A stretch of DNA of 64,000 bases from positions 1 to 64,000 of the forward strand of contig NZ_PXWF02000063.1 in the NCBI RefSeq assembly GCF_003011895.2. Direction: 5' to 3'. The translations under genes were made by a program, and so were the position numbers. Below, in pieces: positions 9,302 to 17,881 of the stretch. The stretch is from Massilia glaciei. Lineage in GTDB: Bacteria > Pseudomonadota > Gammaproteobacteria > Burkholderiales > Burkholderiaceae_D. Under the pieces are notes generated by a model. The model saw only the letters and a program-made list of their open reading frames with translations, did not search any database and was not told the origin of the DNA. Numbering within the stretch: position 1 is the stretch's first letter; every line of letters starts with the position of its first letter.

Positions 9302-11485
9302 CTATTGGGCCGAGATGCGTTCGGCCACGATCTTCGGCGTGATAAACACGAGCAATTCGGTCTTGTTGCTGGTGCGCGAGTTTTTCTTGAACAGATTGCC
9401 GAGGATGGGGATATTACCAAGCAAAGGCACCTTCGTGGTGTCATTCAGGTCCTCCTGCTGGTAAATACCGCCGAGGACCACGGTGCCGCCGTTCTCGACC
9501 ATGACCTTGGTCTTGACGTGCTGGGTGTTGATGGCCGGCCCGAAGGTGGTGTTCTCGCCCTTCGAGTCCTTGTTGACCTCGACCTCGAGCACGACGTTGC
9601 CATCGGGCGTGATCTGGGGCGTGACCTCGAGCCGCAGGTTGGCCTTCTTGAACGTGACCGCGGTCGCGCCGCTGCTCGAGGCGGCCAGGTACGGGATCTC
9701 GATGCCCTGCTCGATGATCGCGACCGCCTTGTCCTCGGTGACCACGCGCGGGCTCGAGATGATCTTGCCCTTGCCGTCGGCCTCGAGGGCCGACAATTCG
9801 AGGTTCAGGAAGCGGTTCGAGGCGGCCGAGAACAGGCTGAAGGCGATCGTCGCCGGATTGAGGTTGCTCGCCACCGGCAGGTTGACCATCTGGGTGTTGG
9901 TGTAGCCGTCGCCGGTGTCCGGGGTCTGGCCGGTGACCTGGCCGATGCCCGTCATGTTGCCGCCGAGCGCGACGCGGTTGCTGCTGCTGTTGTTGATCTG
10001 GTAGCCCGAATCGCCGCCGCGCAGGGTGCGCAGGTCGGCGAAGCCGAGCTTGGCGCCGAGGTTGCGGCTGAAGCTGTCGTTGGCCTCGACCAGGCGCGCC
10101 TCGATCAGGACCTGGCGCGAGGCGACGTCGGTCTTGCTGATCAGGCGCCGGATGTCCTCGATCTTGGACGGCACGTCGGTGACGAACAACTGGTTGGTGC
10201 GGGCGTCGATCACGGCGCTGCCGCGCTTGGACAGGATGCGGTTCTTCTCGCTGCCGCCCGAGCCCTCGATCCCGAACACGGACTTGAACGCATCGGCCTT
10301 CTGGTAGTTGAGCTGGAAGATCTCCGACTTGAGCGGCTCGAGCTCGGTGATCGCGGCGCGCTGCTCCATCTCGAGCTTCTCCTTGGTCAGCAGCTCGTCC
10401 TTGGGGGCGATCCACAGCACGTTGCCGTTCTTGCGCATGTCGAGGCTCTTGACCTGCATGATCACGGCCAGCGCGTGGTCCCACGGCACCTCCTTGAGGC
10501 GCAGCGTCAGGTTGCCGTTGACCGACTCGCTGGTGATGATGTTCAGGCCCGAGACGTCGGCGATGGCCTGCAGCGCGGCGCGCACCTCGACGTTCTGGAA
10601 GTTGAACGAGAGCTTCTCGCCGCGGTAGCCCTGGGTGCCCTGGGTGAGCGCGTTCGGATCCTCCTTGATCGGCTTGACGTCGATCACGAGCTGGGTGTCG
10701 CTCTGGTACACGGTCTGCTCCCACAGGCCCCTGGCCTGGATCGTCATGCGCGTGTTGTCACCCTGCGGCACGGTGGTGATCATGCTCACCGGGGTGCCGA
10801 AGTCGGTCGGGTCGAGGCGCCGGCGCAGCGTCTCGGGCAGGCCGGTGTTGAGGAAGTCGACCACGATCGAGTTGCCGACCGTGCGCACGTCGACCGCGAC
10901 CTGGTTGTTGGGCAGGTCGACCACGACCCGGCCCTCGCCGTTGCTGCCGCGGCGGAAGTCGAGGTTGCGCAGCATCTGGCGCTTGGGCGCGGCGCGCCCG
11001 ACGAAGGCGCCCGCCTGCGCGGCCGGCAGGCCGTTGGCCTTGACCGCCTGGGCCACGCCGCCCGAACCCTCGACCGTCACGATGACCGACTTGCCGTCGA
11101 TCGCGGTGGCGTAGTTGAGCGAGCGGTTGAGGTTGAGCACGAGGCGGGTGCGCGACCCGGCCTGCACCACGTTGACGCTGCGCAGGTCGCCCACGTTGAG
11201 CTCCTGGCCGGTCTTGCCGCTGGCGTTGCCCGTGGCGCCGAAATCGAGCGCGATGCGGCTCGGGTTCGAGATCGAGAATCCGATCGGCAGCTTGTCGGGC
11301 GCGCGCGTCATCGCGATGTTGACGATCACGTTCGAGCCCTGCTGGTTGGCCGTGATCGATTCGATCGCGTTGTCCTGGGCCTGGGCCTGGGCGGCGCCCG
11401 CGCCGACGGTCAGGGCCAGCAGTGCGCCAAGGCGCAGGACTGGGGTCCACCAGCTGCGTGCCACGATGTTGTTAATTGAAATCAT
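9302..11485 (-). CDS. pilQ: Type IV pilus secretin PilQ
   Basis: A 727-residue outer-membrane secretin through which the pilus passes. The ATG at 11485 overlaps the pilP stop (ATGA) and has GGAGA just upstream; an in-frame extension to 11536 lies inside pilP and is rejected. A signal peptide ends near AQAQAQ. N-terminal AMIN-type beta domains (IALDFGATGNASG; VVVDLPNNQVAVDVRTVGN) are followed by the STN/N0 domain (SFNFQNVEVRAALQAIADVSG), an N1 domain and the secretin core (VPLLGNIPILGNLFK near the C-terminus). Last structural gene of pilMNOPQ. Confidence 0.96.
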   Translation of the reverse strand: MISINNIVARSWWTPVLRLGALLALTVGAGAAQAQAQDNAIESITANQQGSNVIVNIAMTRAPDKLPIGFSISNPSRIALDFGATGNASGKTGQELNVGDLRSVNVVQAGSRTRLVLNLNRSLNYATAIDGKSVIVTVEGSGGVAQAVKANGLPAAQAGAFVGRAAPKRQMLRNLDFRRGSNGEGRVVVDLPNNQVAVDVRTVGNSIVVDFLNTGLPETLRRRLDPTDFGTPVSMITTVPQGDNTRMTIQARGLWEQTVYQSDTQLVIDVKPIKEDPNALTQGTQGYRGEKLSFNFQNVEVRAALQAIADVSGLNIITSESVNGNLTLRLKEVPWDHALAVIMQVKSLDMRKNGNVLWIAPKDELLTKEKLEMEQRAAITELEPLKSEIFQLNYQKADAFKSVFGIEGSGGSEKNRILSKRGSAVIDARTNQLFVTDVPSKIEDIRRLISKTDVASRQVLIEARLVEANDSFSRNLGAKLGFADLRTLRGGDSGYQINNSSSNRVALGGNMTGIGQVTGQTPDTGDGYTNTQMVNLPVASNLNPATIAFSLFSAASNRFLNLELSALEADGKGKIISSPRVVTEDKAVAIIEQGIEIPYLAASSSGATAVTFKKANLRLEVTPQITPDGNVVLEVEVNKDSKGENTTFGPAINTQHVKTKVMVENGGTVVLGGIYQQEDLNDTTKVPLLGNIPILGNLFKKNSRTSNKTELLVFITPKIVAERISAQ

Positions 11486-12057
11486 TTTCCGGTCTCCTGT
11501 ACCTGCAACTCCAGCTTCGACATGCGCTCTACCCACTCGCCGGCGGCATCCTGTACTACTTCCCTAAGGTCGATCTCCTCTTCGCCCACGGCCGTGATGA
11601 CGCCGAAGTTCTGGGCGATCCGCTGTCCCGGGCGCACCTTGTGCAAGGTGGCGTCGATCCTGACCAGGCCGTACATCACGCCGCCCTTGTTGAGAGTGCC
11701 GACCATGCGCATGGTGTCGAGCGGGTAGGTCTCGAGCAGCTCGCGCCGGCGCGTGTCGTCCGGCTTGAGCGGATTGACCGACTTCGCCGCGACCCGGGCC
11801 AGTTCGGCCAGCAGCTTCTCGGGGTTGTACGGGTCGGTCGCGTCGGTGCGCGCGTAGGCGAACGGGATGAAGGTCTTGGGCGGCGCGATCGGGTCGACCC
11901 GCACCTTGGTCTCCTTCTTGACCTGGGCCATCCAGTCCTGCACCTCCTTGACGTCGCTGTCGCTGCAGGCGCCCAGCAGCAGCGGAAGCAGCAGCGGCAG
12001 CAGCGGCGCCAGCGGCCCGCGCGGCCGGCCCGGGAATGGTTTGGTGGCGCTCATCAT
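11482..12057 (-). CDS. pilP: Type IV pilus lipoprotein PilP
   Basis: A 191-residue inner-membrane lipoprotein that links the PilNO complex to the PilQ secretin. The signal peptide has a Leu-rich core ending in lipobox LLGAC. A disordered linker with the family motif FIPFAY precedes the C-terminal beta domain that docks on PilQ (MVGTLNKGGVMYGLVRID; VRPGQRIAQNFG). Two ATG codons stand in tandem at 12057 and 12054; the first overlaps the pilO stop. Both ends overlap neighbouring genes, so translation is probably coupled along the operon. Confidence 0.95.
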   Translation of the reverse strand: MMSATKPFPGRPRGPLAPLLPLLLPLLLGACSDSDVKEVQDWMAQVKKETKVRVDPIAPPKTFIPFAYARTDATDPYNPEKLLAELARVAAKSVNPLKPDDTRRRELLETYPLDTMRMVGTLNKGGVMYGLVRIDATLHKVRPGQRIAQNFGVITAVGEEEIDLREVVQDAAGEWVERMSKLELQVQETGK

Positions 12058-12734
12058 GGTTTGTTATCCTTCTTGGCGGGGCCCGCTTTGGCCGCCGCGG
12101 CGGCCTTGGCCTCGCGCTGGGCGTTGACCTCCTCGGGGTCGAGGTAGCGGAAGGTCTTGGCGAGCGCCTCGAGCAGCAGCACGCCATCCTTGGCGGTGAG
12201 CGACATGTTGTTGAGCGTGACGATGCGCGGCAGGTTGGCGATGTCGCCGGCGAAGGCGCCGATGTCGTGGTAGCTGCCGGTGACCTTGATGTCGATCGGC
12301 TGCTCGGCGTAGTAGTCCTTGACCACCGGCGGCTCCGGCTTAAACAGGGCGAATTGCAGGCCGCGGCCGACCGCGGCCTGGTTGATGTCCGACAGCAGCT
12401 CGTCCATCTCGGCCTTGCTCGGCAACTGCTTCTGGAGCCTGTCGACGTACTGGTCGACCAGCCTCTTCTGCTCGATCAGGGCCTCGAGGTTGATCGCCTG
12501 CGCCATCTTGCCGCGGTACTCCTCGCGCAGCTTGACCTCCTCGCCGGCCTTGAGGGCCTGTTCCTCGAACTGGGCGCTGAGGTAGGTGAAGTAGCCGAGC
12601 GCGACGACGCCGACGACGACCCCGATGCCGCACAGCACGCGCGGCACGATCGGCCACTGGCCCGGATGGCGCCCGTTGAGGTTCTCGAATTGCCCGCTCA
12701 GCGAGGCGCCGAGCTGTTTGATGTCAATGCTCAT
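12054..12734 (-). CDS. pilO: Type IV pilus inner-membrane alignment protein PilO
   Basis: A 226-residue bitopic protein with a short cytoplasmic N-terminus, one membrane helix around residues 30-50, a coiled-coil stretch rich in Glu and Lys, and a periplasmic ferredoxin-like domain that pairs with PilN. The phrases QLPSKAEMDELLSDINQAA and TGSYHDIGAFAGDIANLPRIV are typical of PilO. The Ala/Lys-rich tail is probably disordered. It follows pilN by 18 bases and overlaps pilP by four. Confidence 0.95.
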   Translation of the reverse strand: MSIDIKQLGASLSGQFENLNGRHPGQWPIVPRVLCGIGVVVGVVALGYFTYLSAQFEEQALKAGEEVKLREEYRGKMAQAINLEALIEQKRLVDQYVDRLQKQLPSKAEMDELLSDINQAAVGRGLQFALFKPEPPVVKDYYAEQPIDIKVTGSYHDIGAFAGDIANLPRIVTLNNMSLTAKDGVLLLEALAKTFRYLDPEEVNAQREAKAAAAAKAGPAKKDNKP

Positions 12735-12752
12735 GTTGGTGTCCGATCTGGG

Positions 12753-13433
12753 CTACTGGGCGGGTGGCGGTGTGGTGGTGACCACGGTCGAACCGGCCGG
12801 CGCCACGACGGTGTTGGCGCCGTTGGTGACCGTCACGCTGCCTTCGGCCGCCTTGGTGGCGGCGGCGTCGCGGTCGCGCGGACGCTTGATGCCGACCGCG
12901 AGCGTGAAGTCGACCACCTTCTTGACCGCCTTGCCCTGCTGCAGGCTGGCCGCCTTGACCTCGGTCAGGTCGGGCCGCTCGAGCCACGGCGAATGGTTGT
13001 TGACGTTGCGCAGCAGCTCGGCGACCCGCTCCTGCGACTGCGCGTAGCCGTTGATGACGACCCGCTGGCCCTCCTGCTTGAACGACTTGAGGAACACCCC
13101 GTCGGGGATCTGCTTGACCAGTTCGTCGAGCAGGAACACCGGCTGGTTGCGGTCGCCCTGCAGGTCCTCGACCGCCTGCTGGCGCGCCTTGAGGCCCTCG
13201 ATCTCGATCTTGAGGGTGGCGATCTGGGCGATTTTCTTGTCGAGGTCGACGTTGGCGCTGCGCAACACCGTGTTGCGCTCGTCCTGGATCGACAGCCGGC
13301 TGGCGTTGTAGCCGGCCACGACGAGCACGATGGCGCCGCCGACGACCGCGCCGAGCGCGAGCAGGGCGTAGAACGCGGCCATCTTCTGTTTGCGTTTTTC
13401 CTCGCGGTGGGGCAATAGGTTAATTTTGATCAT
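12753..13433 (-). CDS. pilN: Type IV pilus inner-membrane protein PilN
   Basis: A 226-residue bitopic membrane protein. The extreme N-terminus MIKINLLPHRE is the conserved peptide that PilN inserts into the groove of PilM in the cytoplasm. One transmembrane helix (about residues 20-42) is followed by a coiled coil and a periplasmic domain that dimerises with PilO. The C-terminal 40 residues are Val-, Thr- and Pro-rich and low in complexity. The start codon shares a base with the pilM stop (TGATG). Confidence 0.95.
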   Translation of the reverse strand: MIKINLLPHREEKRKQKMAAFYALLALGAVVGGAIVLVVAGYNASRLSIQDERNTVLRSANVDLDKKIAQIATLKIEIEGLKARQQAVEDLQGDRNQPVFLLDELVKQIPDGVFLKSFKQEGQRVVINGYAQSQERVAELLRNVNNHSPWLERPDLTEVKAASLQQGKAVKKVVDFTLAVGIKRPRDRDAAATKAAEGSVTVTNGANTVVAPAGSTVVTTTPPPAQ

Positions 13434-14509
13434 CAGTCAAATCTCCGCAACGCGAGCCCGCAGGCGACAAGATAGGCGGGCGCCTCGGCGCGCAGCTGCT
13501 GCTCGCGCACCAGCGGGCTCAGTTGCATGCCCTTGAACGGCGACACCACCGCGCTGGCGATCTTGGTGCGGCTGGCGACCGTCTCGAGCAGGCCCGGGGT
13601 GACCGCGCAGCCGCCGGCCAGGAACAGCTGGTCGATCCGGGTGTACGGGGTCGAGGTGTAGAAGAACTGGATCGCGCGCGTGATCTCGAGGGCGGCGTTC
13701 TCGAGGAAGGGCGTGAGCAGCTCGGCCTGGTAGTTGTCGGGCAGGTCGCCCGACTTCTTCTTGGCGTCGGCCTCCTCGAACGACATGCCGTAGGCGCGCA
13801 CGATGTCCTGGGTCAGCTGGTTGCCGCCGAACGGCTGCTCGCGCTCGTAGATGGTTTCGCCGTCGAGCATGACCGAGATGTGGGTGACCTGGGCGCCGAT
13901 CTGGAACAGCGCCACGATCTGGTCCTGCGGCGCGCCGGCGGTCTGCAGGTTGACCCGGTCGAGCGCGGCGCGCGCCGCGTACGACTCGATGTCCATCACG
14001 ACCGCCTTCAGGCCGGCGGCCTCGGCGATGGCGATGCGGTCCTCGACCTTCTCCTTGCGCGAGGCGGCCAGCATGACGTCGATGTCGTCGGGCGAGCCGG
14101 CCGACGGGCCCATGACCTCGAAGTCGAGGCTGACGTCGTCGAGCGCGAACGGGATGTACTGGCTGGCCTCGGATTCGACCTGCATCTCGAGCTGGTCCTC
14201 GCTCATGCCGGCCGGCAGCACGATCTTCTTGGTGATCACCGACGCCGGCGGCATGCCCAGCGCGACGAGCTTGATGCGGGTGCCGCTCTTCTTCCAGACC
14301 CGGCGCACCGCCTCGGCGACCTGCTCGATGTTCTCGATGTTGCCATCGACCACGGCGCCGCGCGGCAGCGGCTCGGACGCGTAGCGCTCGAGCCGGATGC
14401 CGGTCTTGCCGGCCATCACCAGCTCCACCAGGCGCACGCCCGAGGTGCTGATGTCGAGCCCCAGCAAGGGTGGGCTCGCTTGCCCGAACAAGGTACCTAG
14501 ATTGACCAT
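13433..14509 (-). CDS. pilM: Type IV pilus actin-like ATPase PilM
   Basis: A 358-residue cytoplasmic actin/FtsA-fold protein that assembles with PilN at the pilus base. LLGLDISTSGVRLVEL is the first phosphate-binding motif, and SQYIPFALDDVSLDFEV and the C-terminal FLAGGCAVTPGLLE are characteristic of PilM. It is the first gene of the minus-strand unit pilMNOPQ-lipoprotein-aroKB-dgt. The gene is divergent from mrcA across 354 bases, the order usual in Proteobacteria. Confidence 0.96.
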   Translation of the reverse strand: MVNLGTLFGQASPPLLGLDISTSGVRLVELVMAGKTGIRLERYASEPLPRGAVVDGNIENIEQVAEAVRRVWKKSGTRIKLVALGMPPASVITKKIVLPAGMSEDQLEMQVESEASQYIPFALDDVSLDFEVMGPSAGSPDDIDVMLAASRKEKVEDRIAIAEAAGLKAVVMDIESYAARAALDRVNLQTAGAPQDQIVALFQIGAQVTHISVMLDGETIYEREQPFGGNQLTQDIVRAYGMSFEEADAKKKSGDLPDNYQAELLTPFLENAALEITRAIQFFYTSTPYTRIDQLFLAGGCAVTPGLLETVASRTKIASAVVSPFKGMQLSPLVREQQLRAEAPAYLVACGLALRRFD

Positions 14510-14863
14510 AACACGCGCACTCCCTGACCCGCCGAATCACTGCTTACACTGCGAACACATGAAAAAAATGCATTGCAGAACGAATAACGCCCGGTTCCGC
14601 GCCGGGAACCGGTTTTAAAACCGCCATTTAGAATGTATATATCAGGCATTACATTAAATCGTAGCAATAAGCGTCATGGCATGTAAAGGTATTTCTGCTT
14701 TGAAATTTTCCGCGGGCGGGCGGATATGCGACACTGTGTGACCGTGGCGACATCACAGTTGTCGCTTGGTCCACCCCGCGCGCGCGGGCGCCGCGCGGCC
14801 ACCTGCGCCCGTTGGCGGTGCTTTATAATGATTCGCATCGACAAAGCGAAAGAAGCCGCCCGC
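14510..14863. promoter_or_regulatory. Divergent pilM/mrcA control region
   Basis: No gene was found in these 354 bases. A TATAAT hexamer lies at 14824-14829 on the plus strand, well placed for mrcA; its -35 is weak. Nearer pilM are a hairpin with 8-base arms (14591-14598 and 14605-14612) and the overlapping palindrome ggttttaaaacc (14611-14622). AT-rich DNA follows at 14620-14660 and could hold the pilM promoter. The function of the palindromes is not known. Confidence 0.5.
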
Positions 14864-17215
14864 ATGACAACCTCCCGTCCGGACCCGAATCCCCCCCATC
14901 CCGCCGGCGCCGCCCGGCGCCGCACGCCCGCGCGCTGGCTCCTGCTCGCGCTGGCAGTGGCCACCGGCGGGGCGCTGGTGGCCCTGCTCGTGGTGGTGTT
15001 CGCGCTGGCGATGGCCTACCCCAACCTGCCGGCGCTCGACGCGCTGACCGACTACCGCCCCAAGATGCCGTTGCGCATCTTTTCGGCCGACAGCGTGCTA
15101 ATCGGCGAGTTCGGCGAGGAGCGGCGCAACCTGGTGCGCATCAAGGACATCCCCGACATCATGAAGAAGGCCGTGCTCGCGATCGAGGACGACCAGTTCT
15201 ACGACCACCAGGGGGTCAACTACCTGGGCATCGTGCGCGCGGCGCTGCACAACGCCTCGGGCGGCGCCAAGCAGGGCGCCTCGACCATCACCCAGCAGGT
15301 GGCGCGCAACTTCTTCCTCTCGAGCGAGCAGACCTACAAGCGCAAGGCCTACGAGATCCTGCTGGCCTGGAAGATCGAGAAGAACCTCTCCAAGGACCAG
15401 ATCCTCGAGGTCTACATGAACCAGATCTACCTCGGCCAGCGCGCCTACGGCTTCGCCTCGGCCTCGCAGATCTATTTCGGCAAGCCGCTGGCGGCCGTCA
15501 CGCTGGCCGAGGCGGCCATGCTGGCCGGCCTGCCGAAGGCGCCGTCGGCCTACAACCCGGTGGTCAACCCCAAGCGCGCGCGCACCCGGCAGCAATACAT
15601 ATTGCTGCGCATGCACGGCCTGGGCTACATCACGGACGCCCAGTTCGCCGCCGCCAAGGCCGAGCAATTGAAAATCAAGACCGACAGCAGCGAATTCGGC
15701 GTGCACGCCGAATATGTTGCGGAAATGGCACGCCAGCTGGTCTACGAGCAGTTCAAGGAGGAGACCTACACGCGCGGCCTGAACGTGTTCACCACCATCA
15801 CCAAGGCCGACCAGGACGCGGCCTACCTGGCGCTGCGGCGCGGGGTCATGGAGTACGAGCGGCGCCACCCGTATCGCGGGCCCGAGGCCTACATCGAGAT
15901 CCCGGCCGCCAAGGAGGAGGCCGACGAGGCGATCGAGGCCGAGCTGGCCGAGCATCCCGACAGCGACGACATCGTCGCCGCCGTGGTGCTGCAGGCCTCG
16001 CCGGCCGGGATCACGGCGGTGACCGCCTCGGGCGAGGAGATCAGGCTGTCGGGGCGCGGCCTCGCGTTCGCCTCGTCGTGGCTCTCGGCCAAGGCGGCGC
16101 CGACCCGGCGCGTCAAGCGCGGCGCCGTGATCCGCGTCACCCGCGAGGGCGGCAAGGACTGGAGCGTGAGCCAGATGCCGGCGGTCGAATCGGCCTTCAT
16201 CGCGGCCGACCCGCACGACGGCGCGATCCGCGCGCTGGTGGGCGGCTTCGACTTCAACCGCAACAAGTTCAACCACGTAACCCAGGCCTGGCGCCAGCCC
16301 GGCTCGGCGTTCAAGCCGTTCATCTACTCGGCCTCGCTCGAGCGCGGGCTGTCGCCGGCGACCATCATCAACGACGCCCCGATCTCGTTCGACGCCGGCC
16401 AGACCGGCGGCCAGGCCTGGGAGCCCAAAAACTACGACAACAAGTACGAGGGACCGATGAGCATGCGGCGCGGCCTGACGCGCTCCAAGAACATGGTCTC
16501 GATCCGGATCCTGAACAAGATCGGCGCCAAGTACGGCCAGGAGTACACCAGCCGCTTCGGCTTCGAGCCCGAGCGCAACCCGCCCTACCTGACGCTGGCG
16601 CTGGGCGCCGGCGCGACCACCCCGCTGCAGCTGGCCGGCGCCTACGCGGTGTTCGCCAACGGCGGCTACCGGGTCAGCCCCTACCTGATCTCGAAGGTCA
16701 CCGACAGCGACGGCCGGGTGCTGTCGCAGGCCACGCCCGACCTGGCCGGGGTCGAGGACAACCGCGTGATCGACGCGCGCAACGCCTACCTGGTCGACTC
16801 GATGCTCAGGGACGTGGTCAAATACGGCACCGCGACCAAGGCGCTCTCGCTCAAGCGCGCCGACATCGCCGGCAAGACCGGCACCACCAACGACTCGATC
16901 GACGCCTGGTTCGCCGGCTACAATTCGAAGCTCGTCGGGGTCGCCTGGATCGGCTACGACCAGCCCAAGAACCTTGGCAACAAGGAGACCGGCGGCGGGC
17001 TGGCGCTGCCGATCTGGATCGGCTACATGCAAAAGGCGCTCAGGGACGCCGCGGTCGAGGAGCGCCCGGTGCCCGAGGGGCTGGTGCTGGTCGGCTCCGA
17101 GTACTACTACGCCGAGAACCCGCCCGGCACCGGGGTCGAAAGCCTCGACATCGGCGCGCGCGGCACGCCGGCCGAGGAACAGGTCAAGGACGCGGTCAAG
17201 AACGAATTGTTCTAG
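14864..17215 (+). CDS. mrcA: Penicillin-binding protein 1A (transglycosylase/transpeptidase)
   Basis: A 783-residue class A penicillin-binding protein that polymerises and cross-links peptidoglycan. The ATG at 14864 is preferred over the in-frame ATG at 14828, because the latter lies inside the TATAAT box. One N-terminal membrane anchor (about residues 28-52) is followed by the GT51 domain (EDDQFYDHQGVNYLG with the catalytic Glu; EVYMNQIYLGQRAYG). An OB-like insert comes next, then the transpeptidase with PGSAFKPF (SxxK), TRSKNMVS (SxN) and GKTGTTND (KTG). It is divergent from the pil operon, as in many Proteobacteria. Confidence 0.96.
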   Translation: MTTSRPDPNPPHPAGAARRRTPARWLLLALAVATGGALVALLVVVFALAMAYPNLPALDALTDYRPKMPLRIFSADSVLIGEFGEERRNLVRIKDIPDIMKKAVLAIEDDQFYDHQGVNYLGIVRAALHNASGGAKQGASTITQQVARNFFLSSEQTYKRKAYEILLAWKIEKNLSKDQILEVYMNQIYLGQRAYGFASASQIYFGKPLAAVTLAEAAMLAGLPKAPSAYNPVVNPKRARTRQQYILLRMHGLGYITDAQFAAAKAEQLKIKTDSSEFGVHAEYVAEMARQLVYEQFKEETYTRGLNVFTTITKADQDAAYLALRRGVMEYERRHPYRGPEAYIEIPAAKEEADEAIEAELAEHPDSDDIVAAVVLQASPAGITAVTASGEEIRLSGRGLAFASSWLSAKAAPTRRVKRGAVIRVTREGGKDWSVSQMPAVESAFIAADPHDGAIRALVGGFDFNRNKFNHVTQAWRQPGSAFKPFIYSASLERGLSPATIINDAPISFDAGQTGGQAWEPKNYDNKYEGPMSMRRGLTRSKNMVSIRILNKIGAKYGQEYTSRFGFEPERNPPYLTLALGAGATTPLQLAGAYAVFANGGYRVSPYLISKVTDSDGRVLSQATPDLAGVEDNRVIDARNAYLVDSMLRDVVKYGTATKALSLKRADIAGKTGTTNDSIDAWFAGYNSKLVGVAWIGYDQPKNLGNKETGGGLALPIWIGYMQKALRDAAVEERPVPEGLVLVGSEYYYAENPPGTGVESLDIGARGTPAEEQVKDAVKNELF

Positions 17216-17246
17216 CCGGCTGCCGGACCCAGGATCGGCGCTTGGA

Positions 17247-17573
17247 CTACAATGCCACCTGGGCCCCGCCCTGCGCGCTCGCCAACAGCGACAGCGCGGC
17301 AAACAATTCGGAGCCGTCGCGCGTGTTGATCCACGCCCCGTCGACGCGCCGGTAGTGGAATCCACCCGATTTCGCCGCCACCCACAGCTCCTGCATCGGG
17401 GCCTGGCTGTTGACAATGATTTTCGAGCCGTTGTCGATGAATTCGATCTCGAGCACGTTGCCGCTGCGCTTGCATTCGACGTCGATCAGGTCCTCGTCGT
17501 TGAGGCGGTCGAGCGCCACCTCGATCGCGCCCAGGGTCGACTCGGCCAGGTCCAAAAATTCATTTTCGCTCAT
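17247..17573 (-). CDS. cyaY: Frataxin-like iron-sulfur assembly protein CyaY
   Basis: A 108-residue frataxin that binds iron and modulates IscS in Fe-S cluster assembly. The acidic first helix (SENEFLDLAESTLGAIE ... LNDEDLIDVE) and the beta-sheet segment PMQELWVAAKSGGFHY are diagnostic. The ATG at 17573 has GGAG six bases upstream, so it is preferred over an in-frame ATG at 17585. The gene is divergent from lptM with a gap of only 29 bases, so the two promoters must overlap or lie within the genes. Confidence 0.95.
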   Translation of the reverse strand: MSENEFLDLAESTLGAIEVALDRLNDEDLIDVECKRSGNVLEIEFIDNGSKIIVNSQAPMQELWVAAKSGGFHYRRVDGAWINTRDGSELFAALSLLASAQGGAQVAL

Positions 17574-17602
17574 GCTACACTCCAAAGTCTTTTAATCAAA
17601 CC

Positions 17603-17827
17603 GTGATTCTAATCGTGAAGCCCACCACCGCACGCAATACCGCACTCGCCACCATGGTCTTGGCCGCCACCGCCGCGCTCGCCGGCTGCGGCCAGCCCGG
17701 TCCGCTGACCATGCCGAACGCGCCGGGCGCGCCGGCCAGGGCGGCGCCCGCGCCCGCGCCGGCCCAGGCCGGCAGCGAGGCGCTGCCCGAGGCGGCGCCC
17801 GCGCCCGCCGCCGCCCCGGCCAGATAG
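17603..17827 (+). CDS. lptM: Small lipoprotein LptM (YifL-like)
   Basis: A 74-residue lipoprotein with signal peptide and lipobox LAGC. The residues just after the lipidated Cys, GQPGPLTMP, match the LptM pattern (Cys-Gly-x-x-Gly-Pro-Leu), the part that helps the LptD-LptE translocon mature. The rest is a low-complexity Ala/Pro tail. It begins with GTG at 17603; a second GTG three codons on is also possible. The cyaY-lptM-lysA arrangement is conserved in Proteobacteria and supports the call despite the small size. Confidence 0.85.
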   Translation: MILIVKPTTARNTALATMVLAATAALAGCGQPGPLTMPNAPGAPARAAPAPAPAQAGSEALPEAAPAPAAAPAR

Positions 17828-17881
17828 GCGGCGCTTCCAATCCGGGCCCTCCAAGCAGCATTTTCAAATAAGAACGAGTCC